From positions 253,190-317,189 of the forward strand of contig NZ_LMUH01000025.1 of the NCBI RefSeq assembly GCF_009766105.1: a stretch of DNA of 64,000 bases, given 5' to 3'. Below are positions 7,393-15,876 of this stretch, one piece after another (positions within the stretch are counted from its first letter, which is position 1; the number at the start of each line of letters is the position of its first letter). Source of the stretch: Granulicella sp. S156 (GTDB lineage: Bacteria; Acidobacteriota; Terriglobia; Terriglobales; Acidobacteriaceae). Both the position numbers and the translations under genes were made by a program. Below the pieces are notes generated by a model that saw only the letters and a program-made list of their open reading frames with translations, searched no databases and had not been told where the DNA came from.

Positions 7393-8781
7393 CTACCAGA
7401 CATGGACAGCAACGACTTGCGGTGGTCCAGCCTTCCGGCCGATGACATCTGTCGCAATAAGTATCTGCAGGTTCTTCGTCTCCCAATGTGGAGGTAGCCC
7501 ACGAACCACGCTTTGCAGCATCTCCGGATTGGTGACGAGCTCGCACGCTGCCTCTGTTCCGCCATCTTCCAGCCCTGCTACTTTTAGTAGAAACTGACCG
7601 GTGGACCCTGTGGGTTCACGAGTAATCAGCGCATAGTCTTTCGTTCCACGGTCAGAATACTCGGTTCGCCATATGCGACCTGTACCCATCTCTTGTATGT
7701 ACTGATACGAATTGTTGTCGTGAATGCCGAAATGGAAGTCCTTATCCAGATCGGTGGTCCAGTGGTTATTAATGGCTCCCACGATGATCGCAGGTGAGTC
7801 GCGCGATTCGAGGAAAGAGCCCTCATCTCCGAATCGCACATTCACGGGCTTCCCAAACCTGCCGAGGAACGACGTCAAGGTCATCCCGGCGCGCACGCCG
7901 CCGATCGCCGGGCCGGAATTGCCCACAGGGACTAAATCTGACCACTGCAAGGGCGTGCTTCCATCAAGGGGCAAAAATTGGTTATGTCGATCAACTCCCT
8001 TCGCAAAAGCTCCGGGGTGGTTCTTCGCGTACTCTTCGAACAATCGCGCGGAAGGTGCATAAACGAACGGTCTACCCAGGCTGATGACAATCGATTTCTG
8101 GCTCGAAAGAACTGGGCCCCAAAATTTGGACACCGCTGCGGTCACATGCTCTGGGGTTCGGATCAAATACCCTATAGCGCCACCGATCACCAGCAAAAGC
8201 AGACTGAAAGCGACCATTCTGGCGGATAGCAGAGACCTCTCCGACACCTCCGTCCCGGGGAGGAACAACATCTGGCGAGAGGATATGGGGTGGAGTGGAA
8301 GTGTGCTGTCCACGGGTACAGTTGCGAGAATGTGGGCGGCCGACGTAGAGCTATCCTGTGACATCAGCGAGCCGGCAGTCGGTGCTTCCACGGTTGCTGC
8401 AGCCTGCCGACTGCGAAATACCGGCACATAGCTACCCGTGGAAAGGTCAATCCAAACACCATCCACATTCTGTGATTCGGCCTGGTATAGCTCCAGGCGG
8501 CGGCGGACCTCGCCTGCCTGTACCCGAACAACCGGATCATCCCCAGTCGAGTAGTTATTCTTCCGTCCGAAGACTTCAATTCCGATCAGGCGTTCCTTGA
8601 TGAAGGAATCGTTGCCCAGCAGTTTCTGTTCGACAACATACTCAATAAACTGTCGGCTCCGCTTACTGGAGCGAAAGTGCCGACTGGTGATGATTCGTCG
8701 AAGCTCCGCCCTTACCGCGTCCGGATTGACGCCGGATAAATCGACCGAAGGCTCGATCTCCTGATTGAGAAGCGTACTCAT
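7393..8781 (-). CDS. single-pass membrane protein with acidobacterial N-terminal domain, possible sensor or regulator
   Basis: A 462-residue protein. Residues about 20-110 hold a conserved cytoplasmic block (FRSSKRSRQFIEYVV, IGIEVFGRKNNYSTGDDPVV, RVQAGEVRRRLELY) that also occurs at the N-terminus of many acidobacterial and proteobacterial membrane or TPR proteins, where it has been taken as a DNA-binding-like region. One membrane segment follows at about 190-212 (MVAFSLLLLVIGGAIGYLI), then a roughly 250-residue extracytoplasmic domain of unknown function. It is divergent from the TonB receptor at 9110, so control of or sensing for that receptor is a plausible inference. I know of no biochemical function. 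Confidence 0.6.
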   Translation of the reverse strand: MSTLLNQEIEPSVDLSGVNPDAVRAELRRIITSRHFRSSKRSRQFIEYVVEQKLLGNDSFIKERLIGIEVFGRKNNYSTGDDPVVRVQAGEVRRRLELYQAESQNVDGVWIDLSTGSYVPVFRSRQAAATVEAPTAGSLMSQDSSTSAAHILATVPVDSTLPLHPISSRQMLFLPGTEVSERSLLSARMVAFSLLLLVIGGAIGYLIRTPEHVTAAVSKFWGPVLSSQKSIVISLGRPFVYAPSARLFEEYAKNHPGAFAKGVDRHNQFLPLDGSTPLQWSDLVPVGNSGPAIGGVRAGMTLTSFLGRFGKPVNVRFGDEGSFLESRDSPAIIVGAINNHWTTDLDKDFHFGIHDNNSYQYIQEMGTGRIWRTEYSDRGTKDYALITREPTGSTGQFLLKVAGLEDGGTEAACELVTNPEMLQSVVRGLPPHWETKNLQILIATDVIGRKAGPPQVVAVHVW

Positions 8782-9026
8782 TAACAGCCGAAGTGTACGC
8801 CCTATTCACTTTAGACGGCAACGAGGCATCATTTCCGCTTCGGGAATACACCCGGAGAGACCATCGCATCTTATTGATAAATCAGAGAATAATCCAAATT
8901 CCTTACCGTAAGAAACCGTGTCCAACCGTGACACAGGGGACCATGCGCCCATAGGAATGGATGGTTCGAAAAATAGACACAAACGTGCCGCGCAAAGCAA
9001 GTTGTCGCAGACTCGCTGCGACCAGG

Positions 9027-9064
9027 CCAATGCGCTTTCCTCTATAGCGCGGAAAGCGCATTGG
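9027..9064 (+). promoter_or_regulatory. 14-bp inverted repeat in the leader of the TonB receptor
   Basis: CCAATGCGCTTTCC (9027-9040) and GGAAAGCGCATTGG (9051-9064) are perfect inverse copies separated by ten bases. The element ends 45 bp before the ATG at 9110, within a 328-bp gap after the divergent membrane-protein gene. As RNA it would form a stable stem ahead of the ribosome site; as DNA it could be an operator. No T-run follows, so it is not a standard attenuator. Confidence 0.6.
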
Positions 9065-9109
9065 GAGAAACAGACGTTTGACGGCTGCAGTAAATCGGAG
9101 GTTCGAAAT

Positions 9110-12100
9110 ATGGGATCGCAGAATGATGCGCGGCTGACAGAAGGTGTCAGTCGCCGAACGCCTCGACGTGCCTATGGAGTCCTGGTTCTTTTACTCGGTA
9201 TCGTCTGCCTCGTAATGGGCAGTTGCTGCCCGGCATGGTCACAGGGCACCACTGGAACGTTGGGTGGGAGGGTTACCGATCCGAACCAGCATGTAATTAC
9301 CGGCGCAGACGTGACAGTGGTCTCGGAGGAGACAGGGGTAGAGACCCACGCCAGGACGAATGATGCTGGCCTGTGGCAGGTAAACTCCCTGGTCGCCGGA
9401 CACTATCGCTTCTCCGTGCTCGCGCAGGGATTCGCAACAGTCGAGCATTCCGCGATTGACCTCCAGATCGAAGACGTAAAGTCTGTCGATGTGCAGATGA
9501 AGATTGGCAGCGTGACCGAGCAGGTGGTGGTGCGGGCGGAGACGCCACTGATCGACACCACCGCCGCGGTCTCCGGCACCGTGCTGACGACCGCGCAACT
9601 CGAAGAGCTGCCCTCCTCCACCAACTCGCCGACGGAGCTCATAGCGCTGGCGCCAGGCGTCTTCCAGTCTCCCCCGTCCGGCGGAGCGGCTTATCTGTGG
9701 TCGACCAACTCGGAGTCTGCGGTCACGGTGAACGCCTCCGGTTCGGGCACGAACGCCGTGAACTATGTCGTCGATGGCGCGACGAACTCTATCGTCTCAA
9801 GTGGCCAGATCGCCTATATCCCTCCAATGGACTCTGTCGCCGAAGTCCGAGTCACGACGAATGCCTACGACGCATCCATTGGGCGTACCGCAGCAGGCAC
9901 AGTGAATCTGTCACTGAAGTCGGGAACAGACGCGTTTCATGGAGTCCTGTATGAGCGCAACCAGAACAACTTCCTGAATGCCGACTACGTGCAGTACCGA
10001 GCGACCGGCCAGCCTACGCCTACGATCCACTTCAATGAATATGGTGGCACGGTCGGCGGTCCGGTCTTAATTCCTAAGATCTATGACGGTCGCAAGCGCG
10101 GGACATTCTTCTTCTTTTCCTACGATGGGATTCGCAATACTTCGCCGGCCGGGACAGGCTTCCTCAGCATCCCAACCCAGGCGGAGCGCAACGGCGACTT
10201 CAGCAGTTCCTTCGAGGTGGTGAATGGCGTATCCTACCCGATCACGATCTACGATCCGTTGACGATCAACACTGCGACGGGCAATCGTCAGCCCTTTGCA
10301 AACGCGATGGTTCCGCAGAGTCGCATCAGCCCTACGGCGAAAGCGATTCTGTCTCTGATGCCGCTGCCCAACGTTCCACATACGGCAGCTGGCACCGATG
10401 CCAACGACTACTTGGAAAACGACCCGAAGGTGGATCGTTTCTACAGTTGGTCGGCGCGCGTCGACCAGACGTGGAACAACAACCATCACAGCTACGTCGA
10501 GTGGCGTCGCAACCAACTCAGGGAGCATACGGGCGATCCCTTTGGGCCCGGCAACATTCTGGTTGCCGAGGATCTGAACCGCGACAACTACGGTCTCACG
10601 CTGGACCACTCCTGGGTCGTGAACCCGAAGGTTATCGTCTCCATCAATCTAAACGGCACCGCCTTCAAGACAACTGATGGCTCACATGGGGCGACACTTG
10701 ATCCTACGCAGTATGGACTCCCGCAGAACTTCGCGGACAGCCAACCGCATAAGGGCCTTCCGAACATCACCGGCGCGCTTGGATTGAGCATAGGGGACAC
10801 GGTCGGCCCGCTATATGAGAACGACTATGAGTGGGAGGGCCATGGATTCGTAACTCACATCGTGGGTCCGCATACGCTGCGCTACGGTGCAGAGTATCTG
10901 CTCCAGCAGGAGGCCACGGGCAACCTGGCCGGCGAGACTGGTGCGATGAATTTCAGCGATGCCTGGACCTCTCCCAACCCCAACGACGCGGCTCCAGCCG
11001 GCGCGGATGCAGTGAACCCATCCTTCCTGCTCGGCTTGCCGAGTTCAGGATCGATCTCCACGAACGCGACTGCCTTCTGGACTCAGCCCTTCACCGGAGC
11101 CTACGTGCAGGATGACTGGCGCGTAACACCGAAGCTTACACTCGATCTGGGACTTCGTTGGGACATCCAGTTGAGCCTTACCGAGCGGCACGATCGTTAC
11201 TTTGCCCGCTTTGATCCCAACGCAAACATCGCGCCTGTGACGAACTACGCCCAGCCGCTCTACGCAAACCTGCTCGGCGGATCTGCCACGAATCCTGGCA
11301 TCGCACTTCTGCAGAAATATCGAGGCAGCGCTTCGGGCTTCCAGGCTCTCGGCGCTATTGAGTACGCTGGGCTCAATGGCACAAAGCGTTCGCTCACAGA
11401 TCTGCAATACAAGTACTTTCAGCCAAGGGTTGGCTTTGCCTACCAGTTCACGCCGAACTCAGTCTTACGTGGAGGCGCAGGTCGCTTCGTCCAGGCGAAC
11501 TTCGTAGCAAATCACGCCAACCAGTTGGGATACAGCGCGACAACGCCGTACACCGCATCGAACGATAACTACTACACCTCTGCCTCAACGCTCGATAACC
11601 CCTTCCCCAATGGTCTTGTGACTCCGACCGGGAACTCTCTCGGCGCACTAACGAGCATAGGGTCAGTGTCGAGCTTCTACACCTCCGACGTAAAGCGGCA
11701 GTACACCGACGACGTCAGTCTCCGTCTGCAGCAGCAGGTTCGGGACTATCTGTTTGAGATAGGTGGCGTCTTCGAACGCACGTCTGGTCTCGTGGTCGGC
11801 TATCAGATCGACAATCCAGATCTCGCGGCCTGGCATGCGGCGTTCGATCCGCAGTTCGATGCCACGGGACGGCCAGTCGATACCCTACCCGGCAATGTGC
11901 AGGTTACAAATCCCTTCAAGGGCGCGCCGTACATCACGACATCTCTAAAAACCAACACCACCGTAACGGCCTACCAACTGGCTCGTCCCAATCCCCTGGT
12001 CAATGGGATGACGGAAAATCTTTACACAGGCACGTCCATACACTATGCCTTGCAGGCCCGTGTCGAGCGCCACTTCAAGGACGGTTTCGGCATCTCCTCA

Positions 12101-12853
12101 AACTTCTCCTGGGGTAAGCAAATGGACAGTACCGGCTACTTCACCCCGTCTGTCTATTCACAGACCCTGCACAGAGTAATAAGTCCAAATGATCGGAAGT
12201 TCCAGTTTGTCGCGAGCCCCACGTATATCCTCCCGTTCGGCCAGGGCAAGCTGATTGGGAGACATGTCGATCGCATCGTGGATGAGATCATTGGCGGCTG
12301 GGAGATCTCGGCGATCTACAACTTCTACTCCGGAACGCCGCTTACACTGCCCACCAATACCGCTTTCTTCGAGGGCGGAGATCCCGCGGCTGGTATCACC
12401 AAGAGCAAGACTCAATGGTTCAACACATCTAAGTTCAAGGCATTTCCGAATCGGAGTACCACCGTGCAGCAGTTGGCCGCGTATCCGGTCTGGACCGGAG
12501 CCCAGGGACTGCCTGGTGCAAACTGGTCGCCGACGTCGTCTTCGGACCTATCGAAGAATGGAGTCTACAACGATTTCAACACTTGGATCAGCGACAACCC
12601 GACAACCTTCGGATCGGTGCGGAACCCTTATTTGAACAATTGGAATATTGGTTTGCGGAAGAACTTTCCAATCCACGATGCTCTGCGGCTGCAACTACGC
12701 ATAGACGCATTCAATGCGTTCAACCATCCGCAGTTTGGCAACGTGGACACGACTCCAACGGACACGTACTTCGGGTGGATCGGCGGGTCTCCCGTTTCGT
12801 CGCAGGTCAACACGCCAAGACAGATTCAACTTGAGGGTAAGCTCTATTTCTGA
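9110..12853 (+). CDS. Oar-like TonB-dependent receptor with carboxypeptidase-regulatory domain
   Basis: An outer membrane protein of 1247 residues. Residues about 20-45 form the signal peptide (VLVLLLGIVCLVMGSCCPAWSQ). A CarboxypepD_reg-like domain follows (GTLGGRVTDPNQHVITGADV), then the plug (PLIDTTAAVSGTVLTTAQLEELP and NYVVDGATNS), then a long beta-barrel ending in aromatic GKLYF. The architecture is that of the Oar family, expanded in Acidobacteria for uptake of glycans and other large substrates. GGAGG sits eight bases before the ATG at 9110; the frame is open back to 8918, but that extension has no site and no homology. The ligand is unknown, and no glycosidase is adjacent. Confidence 0.9.
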   Translation: MGSQNDARLTEGVSRRTPRRAYGVLVLLLGIVCLVMGSCCPAWSQGTTGTLGGRVTDPNQHVITGADVTVVSEETGVETHARTNDAGLWQVNSLVAGHYRFSVLAQGFATVEHSAIDLQIEDVKSVDVQMKIGSVTEQVVVRAETPLIDTTAAVSGTVLTTAQLEELPSSTNSPTELIALAPGVFQSPPSGGAAYLWSTNSESAVTVNASGSGTNAVNYVVDGATNSIVSSGQIAYIPPMDSVAEVRVTTNAYDASIGRTAAGTVNLSLKSGTDAFHGVLYERNQNNFLNADYVQYRATGQPTPTIHFNEYGGTVGGPVLIPKIYDGRKRGTFFFFSYDGIRNTSPAGTGFLSIPTQAERNGDFSSSFEVVNGVSYPITIYDPLTINTATGNRQPFANAMVPQSRISPTAKAILSLMPLPNVPHTAAGTDANDYLENDPKVDRFYSWSARVDQTWNNNHHSYVEWRRNQLREHTGDPFGPGNILVAEDLNRDNYGLTLDHSWVVNPKVIVSINLNGTAFKTTDGSHGATLDPTQYGLPQNFADSQPHKGLPNITGALGLSIGDTVGPLYENDYEWEGHGFVTHIVGPHTLRYGAEYLLQQEATGNLAGETGAMNFSDAWTSPNPNDAAPAGADAVNPSFLLGLPSSGSISTNATAFWTQPFTGAYVQDDWRVTPKLTLDLGLRWDIQLSLTERHDRYFARFDPNANIAPVTNYAQPLYANLLGGSATNPGIALLQKYRGSASGFQALGAIEYAGLNGTKRSLTDLQYKYFQPRVGFAYQFTPNSVLRGGAGRFVQANFVANHANQLGYSATTPYTASNDNYYTSASTLDNPFPNGLVTPTGNSLGALTSIGSVSSFYTSDVKRQYTDDVSLRLQQQVRDYLFEIGGVFERTSGLVVGYQIDNPDLAAWHAAFDPQFDATGRPVDTLPGNVQVTNPFKGAPYITTSLKTNTTVTAYQLARPNPLVNGMTENLYTGTSIHYALQARVERHFKDGFGISSNFSWGKQMDSTGYFTPSVYSQTLHRVISPNDRKFQFVASPTYILPFGQGKLIGRHVDRIVDEIIGGWEISAIYNFYSGTPLTLPTNTAFFEGGDPAAGITKSKTQWFNTSKFKAFPNRSTTVQQLAAYPVWTGAQGLPGANWSPTSSSDLSKNGVYNDFNTWISDNPTTFGSVRNPYLNNWNIGLRKNFPIHDALRLQLRIDAFNAFNHPQFGNVDTTPTDTYFGWIGGSPVSSQVNTPRQIQLEGKLYF

Positions 12854-12883
12854 ATCGATGAATCACGTCCCGGATGCGGGTGC

Positions 12884-12909
12884 CCCACGTCTCGCATCTG
12901 AGACGTGGG
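12884..12909. repeat. intergenic palindrome CCCACGTCTC...GAGACGTGGG
   Basis: A perfect 10-bp inverted repeat with a 6-base loop, 31 bp after the TonB receptor stop and shared with the convergent small gene. It can act as a terminator stem. Related sequences occur at 7319-7328, 20988-20997 and 27144-27163, so it is better seen as a repeat family. Confidence 0.6.
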
Positions 12910-12932
12910 CGCTCATCGTTGCCCTCTACGGT

Positions 12933-13181
12933 CTACAGGCTGGACGAAGCCCGATTGAAGTCAGGGATTGAGGGTGTGCACGAGGCCTCGAGCCACCGGC
13001 TAATATAGATGCCTGCGTGGGCTTCGCCGCAGTAGTGGCGCGCGCCGTAGGACGATGCTGCTTCGGTATTCCACTTGAGGACCTTCAATTCCTCCGCATT
13101 GCACTGAATCATGAACCAGTGGATCGGGTTCGAGCTCTCGGTGCCGCAAATCTCACATCGGTACTGTATTACTGCTGCCAT
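12933..13181 (-). CDS. small Cys-rich protein, putative zinc ribbon
   Basis: An 82-residue protein read from the ATG at 13181, which has AAAGGA upstream. Residues 8-11 are CEIC; C27 (IQCN) and C51 with nearby histidines (ARHYCGEAH) could complete a metal site. No family is recognised. Similar short proteins with CEICG near the start exist as conserved hypotheticals. It converges with the TonB receptor and shares the palindrome at 12884-12909 as a possible terminator. Cytoplasmic by absence of signal or membrane segments. Confidence 0.6.
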   Translation of the reverse strand: MAAVIQYRCEICGTESSNPIHWFMIQCNAEELKVLKWNTEAASSYGARHYCGEAHAGIYISRWLEASCTPSIPDFNRASSSL

Positions 13182-13627
13182 GTTGAGTCCTTTCTGGATA
13201 GCAAAACCATCCACTGTGCCGTATGTTGTCCTTGATCAAACCAAGGATAACTGAAACGGAAGACGAGGAGATAGAAGGGAGAGTGTCAGCCAGGGACTAC
13301 AGCTGTAAATCTCCGTCCAATGCCCCAATTCCGCTGAAACGCCTCTGGGTGGGTGGGCAAATCTCCTCTTACCTCAAAGATACGGATTGATGCTCGAAGC
13401 GGAGAAAGAAGTCTGGCCCCCCCGTGTCCGGCATTGAATCGGAGTTCTACTGGCGAACGCCCGCAGTTGCCACCTTCATCCCTGCACATCGGGCCACAAG
13501 GGGGAGATCTTATGATTGTTCTACGACACGAATAGGAACCTGATTCGCAAACTCGCACGCGAGCAGCGAACGGAACAAAAGAAATTGCAAACCTGTTGAG
13601 AACCAGCCTCCTTCGTATCATGGAAGG
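13182..13627. other. intergenic region without a recognised gene
   Basis: About 446 bp between the small Cys-rich gene and the methyltransferase. Open frames on both strands (13286-13621 minus, 13353-13535 plus) lack ribosome sites and motifs. The upstream promoters of the two divergent genes must lie here. I saw no strong hairpin. Confidence 0.4.
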
Positions 13628-14311
13628 ATGAATGATCCATCCAACCCATTCTCAAGTGCTGAAGCGGTCGCCCGGTACGCGGAAAATCCACCGCGTGTGG
13701 TGCCTGGCTTTGCTGATTTACAACGGATGGCAACTCTTCTCCTCGAGGAGCATGCGCCCGAAGAGGCAAGCATATTGGTTCTCGGAGCGGGTGGAGGACT
13801 GGAACTGAAAGCGTTCGCACAGGCTCATCCAAAATGGCGCTTCGAAGGAGTAGATCCGTCCGCCGAGATGCTTACCTTGGCGGAACAGATGTTGGGGCCT
13901 CTCAGCGAGCGCGTCAAACTGCAGCAAGGCTATATCGACGCAGCCTCAGAAGGGCCGTTTGATGGAGCCGCCTGCCTGTTGACGCTGCACTTTATTGGCG
14001 CGGAGGAACGGCGCCGCACGATAGCCGAGGTGCGCCGCCGTCTCAAGCCCGGCGCGCCCTTCGTCGTTGCGCACCTCAGCTTTCCTCAGGCAGGAGACGA
14101 ACGGGCACTGTGGTTATCCAGGTATGCGGCATTTGCTGCAGCCTCTGGAATAGACCTTGAGAAGGCGAAAAGCGCGAGCGCTGCCATCGACAAGCATCTG
14201 AACATCTTCACGCCTGAGCAGGACGAAGGCATGCTGCGCGATGCAGGGTTCTCCGGCGTCAGTCAGTTCTATGCGGGTTTCGCGTTTCGGGGCTGGGTTG
14301 CTTACGCCTGA
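13628..14311 (+). CDS. class I SAM-dependent methyltransferase
   Basis: 227 residues with the Rossmann methyltransferase fold. Motif I is ILVLGAGGGLELKAFA (residues about 49-64), the acidic residue after strand 2 is in FEGVDPSAEML, and motif IV/V is FDGAACLLTLHFI followed by RRRLKPGAPFVVAHLS. The N-terminal NPFSSAEAVARYAENPPRVVPG resembles the YrrT/Tam-like group. The acceptor is unknown. AAGGA lies just before the ATG. The next gene starts 90 bp downstream in the same direction. Confidence 0.8.
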   Translation: MNDPSNPFSSAEAVARYAENPPRVVPGFADLQRMATLLLEEHAPEEASILVLGAGGGLELKAFAQAHPKWRFEGVDPSAEMLTLAEQMLGPLSERVKLQQGYIDAASEGPFDGAACLLTLHFIGAEERRRTIAEVRRRLKPGAPFVVAHLSFPQAGDERALWLSRYAAFAAASGIDLEKAKSASAAIDKHLNIFTPEQDEGMLRDAGFSGVSQFYAGFAFRGWVAYA

Positions 14312-14400
14312 GGCCTAAGGTACAGATCGGCTCTACGAAGCAGTTGCGTCCTTATCCTTTCATGATCATCTAAGTGAAATATCTGTAGTTGAGGGTAGAC

Positions 14401-15399
14401 ATGTCCGACACCGTAAAGATCGTTCGCTTCCATAAGACTGGGCCCGCCGAAGTCCTTCAGTTTGACGAACTCCCGCTCCCTGAGCCTGGCCCGGGCGAGG
14501 TTCGTCTCCGCGTCAAAGCTCTCGGACTGAACCGCGCCGAGGTCATGTTTCGTAACGGCCAATACCTCGAGACGCCTGTCCATCCGTCAAAAAACGGCTA
14601 CGAAGCCGCTGGCGTAATCGAAGCCACAGGCCCAGGGGTCGATTCCAGTTGGATCGGGAAGACCGTCAGCACTGTTCCTGGAATTTTCAAACTCAACAGC
14701 CACGGAGTCTATGGCGAAGTCGCGGTCGTCCCTCTGCATGGGACCGCCGAATATCCCTCAACGCTCTCGTACGAACAAGGAGCATCCATCTGGATGCAGT
14801 ACCTCACCGCATACGGTGCACTCATCTGGCTTGGCCAAATAGTAAAAGGGGACTTTGTCGTCATCACCGCAGCCAGCAGCAGCGTAGGCATAGCTGCTAT
14901 TGAGATGGTCAAGGTCGAGGGCGCCATCAGCATCGCCGTCACGCGCACAGCCGCCAAGAAAGCCGAGCTCCTCAAGCAAGGGGCAGATCATGTCATCGTC
15001 ACCGACGAGGAAGATCTGGTAGCCCGCATTCATGAGATCACCTCAGGCAAAGGCGCACGCATCGTCTTCGATCCCATCGGTGGCAAGATCCTCGAACCGC
15101 TCGCCGCCGCAGCGGCCCACCAGGGCATCATCTTCGAATACGGAGCCCTGGCGCCCGAACCCACTCCCTACCCTCTTTTCACAGCACTCGCTAAAGGTCT
15201 TACCATCCGTGGCTACACGCTCTTTGAGGTCACACCCGATCCAGTATTCCCCAAGGCAAAGCAATACATCTTCGACCATCTTGCTTCAGGTGCCTTCAAA
15301 CCTCTTATCGCTAAGACATTTCCTTTCGCTGAGATCGTCGAGGCCCACCGCTACATGGAGTCGAACGCCCAGATCGGTAAGATCGTCGTCACTCTATGA
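14401..15399 (+). CDS. MDR-family NADPH oxidoreductase
   Basis: 332 residues, medium-chain dehydrogenase/reductase. GroES-like N-terminus (RVKALGLNRAEVMFRNGQY, NGYEAAGVIEATGPGV), then a Rossmann domain with VITAASSSVGIAAIEMVK in place of the usual GAGGVG loop. No zinc-binding cysteines, so it is a quinone-reductase or enoyl-reductase type enzyme, as in the first MDR gene, though the two are not close copies. I use the ATG at 14401, with GAGGG upstream, rather than a TTG at 14389. It is followed after 21 bp by an AhpD-like gene, and both are probably one operon for oxidative or electrophile stress. Confidence 0.82.
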   Translation: MSDTVKIVRFHKTGPAEVLQFDELPLPEPGPGEVRLRVKALGLNRAEVMFRNGQYLETPVHPSKNGYEAAGVIEATGPGVDSSWIGKTVSTVPGIFKLNSHGVYGEVAVVPLHGTAEYPSTLSYEQGASIWMQYLTAYGALIWLGQIVKGDFVVITAASSSVGIAAIEMVKVEGAISIAVTRTAAKKAELLKQGADHVIVTDEEDLVARIHEITSGKGARIVFDPIGGKILEPLAAAAAHQGIIFEYGALAPEPTPYPLFTALAKGLTIRGYTLFEVTPDPVFPKAKQYIFDHLASGAFKPLIAKTFPFAEIVEAHRYMESNAQIGKIVVTL

Positions 15400-15420
15400 T
15401 TGCAATTGGAGGAGTATCAG

Positions 15421-15828
15421 ATGGCCACAGTAAAGCTCTTGACCGACGAGGAGGTAGCCTCCGTCCCCGCGGTCAAAGCCGTATTCGACGATATACGCGC
15501 CACGCGCAAGTCGGATTTCGTGAACAATTTCTGGCGTGCTCTCGCGAACCAGCCTGCCCTTCTTGAGCGAACGTGGGCGAGTATCAAGCAGGTGATGATG
15601 GAACCCGGAGAGCTCGATCCGCTCACAAAAGAGCTGGTCTATATAGCGGTATCCACGGCGAACAGCTGCAGCTACTGCGTCCATTCGCACACAGCCGCGG
15701 CACGCACCAAGGGCCTCTCCGACCAGCAGTATGCTGAGTTCCTGGCGGTCATCGGCATGGCGGCGGAAACGAATACCCTGGCCAATTCCCTGCAAATTCC
15801 CATCGATCGAGAGTTCCTTATCGGCTAG
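15421..15828 (+). CDS. carboxymuconolactone decarboxylase / AhpD-like protein
   Basis: 135 residues, all helical, from the ATG at 15421 (GGAGGAG upstream). Residues 71-90 hold the AhpD signature: E71, then C83-S-Y-C86 and H90 (NSCSYCVHSHT). In AhpD the two cysteines form a redox disulfide with peroxidase activity, so a reducing role is likely rather than gamma-carboxymuconolactone decarboxylation. Second gene of the operon with the MDR protein. Confidence 0.85.
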   Translation: MATVKLLTDEEVASVPAVKAVFDDIRATRKSDFVNNFWRALANQPALLERTWASIKQVMMEPGELDPLTKELVYIAVSTANSCSYCVHSHTAAARTKGLSDQQYAEFLAVIGMAAETNTLANSLQIPIDREFLIG

Positions 15829-15876
15829 GAAGATGGCTTCGCGGCAGTTCCCACGTTGCACCACAGCGTCATGGAA

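Noticed and set aside
13286-13621. 111-residue minus-strand frame between the Cys-rich gene and the methyltransferase
   Set aside because: Arg/Cys-rich translation typical of non-coding GC-rich DNA; no site and no family.
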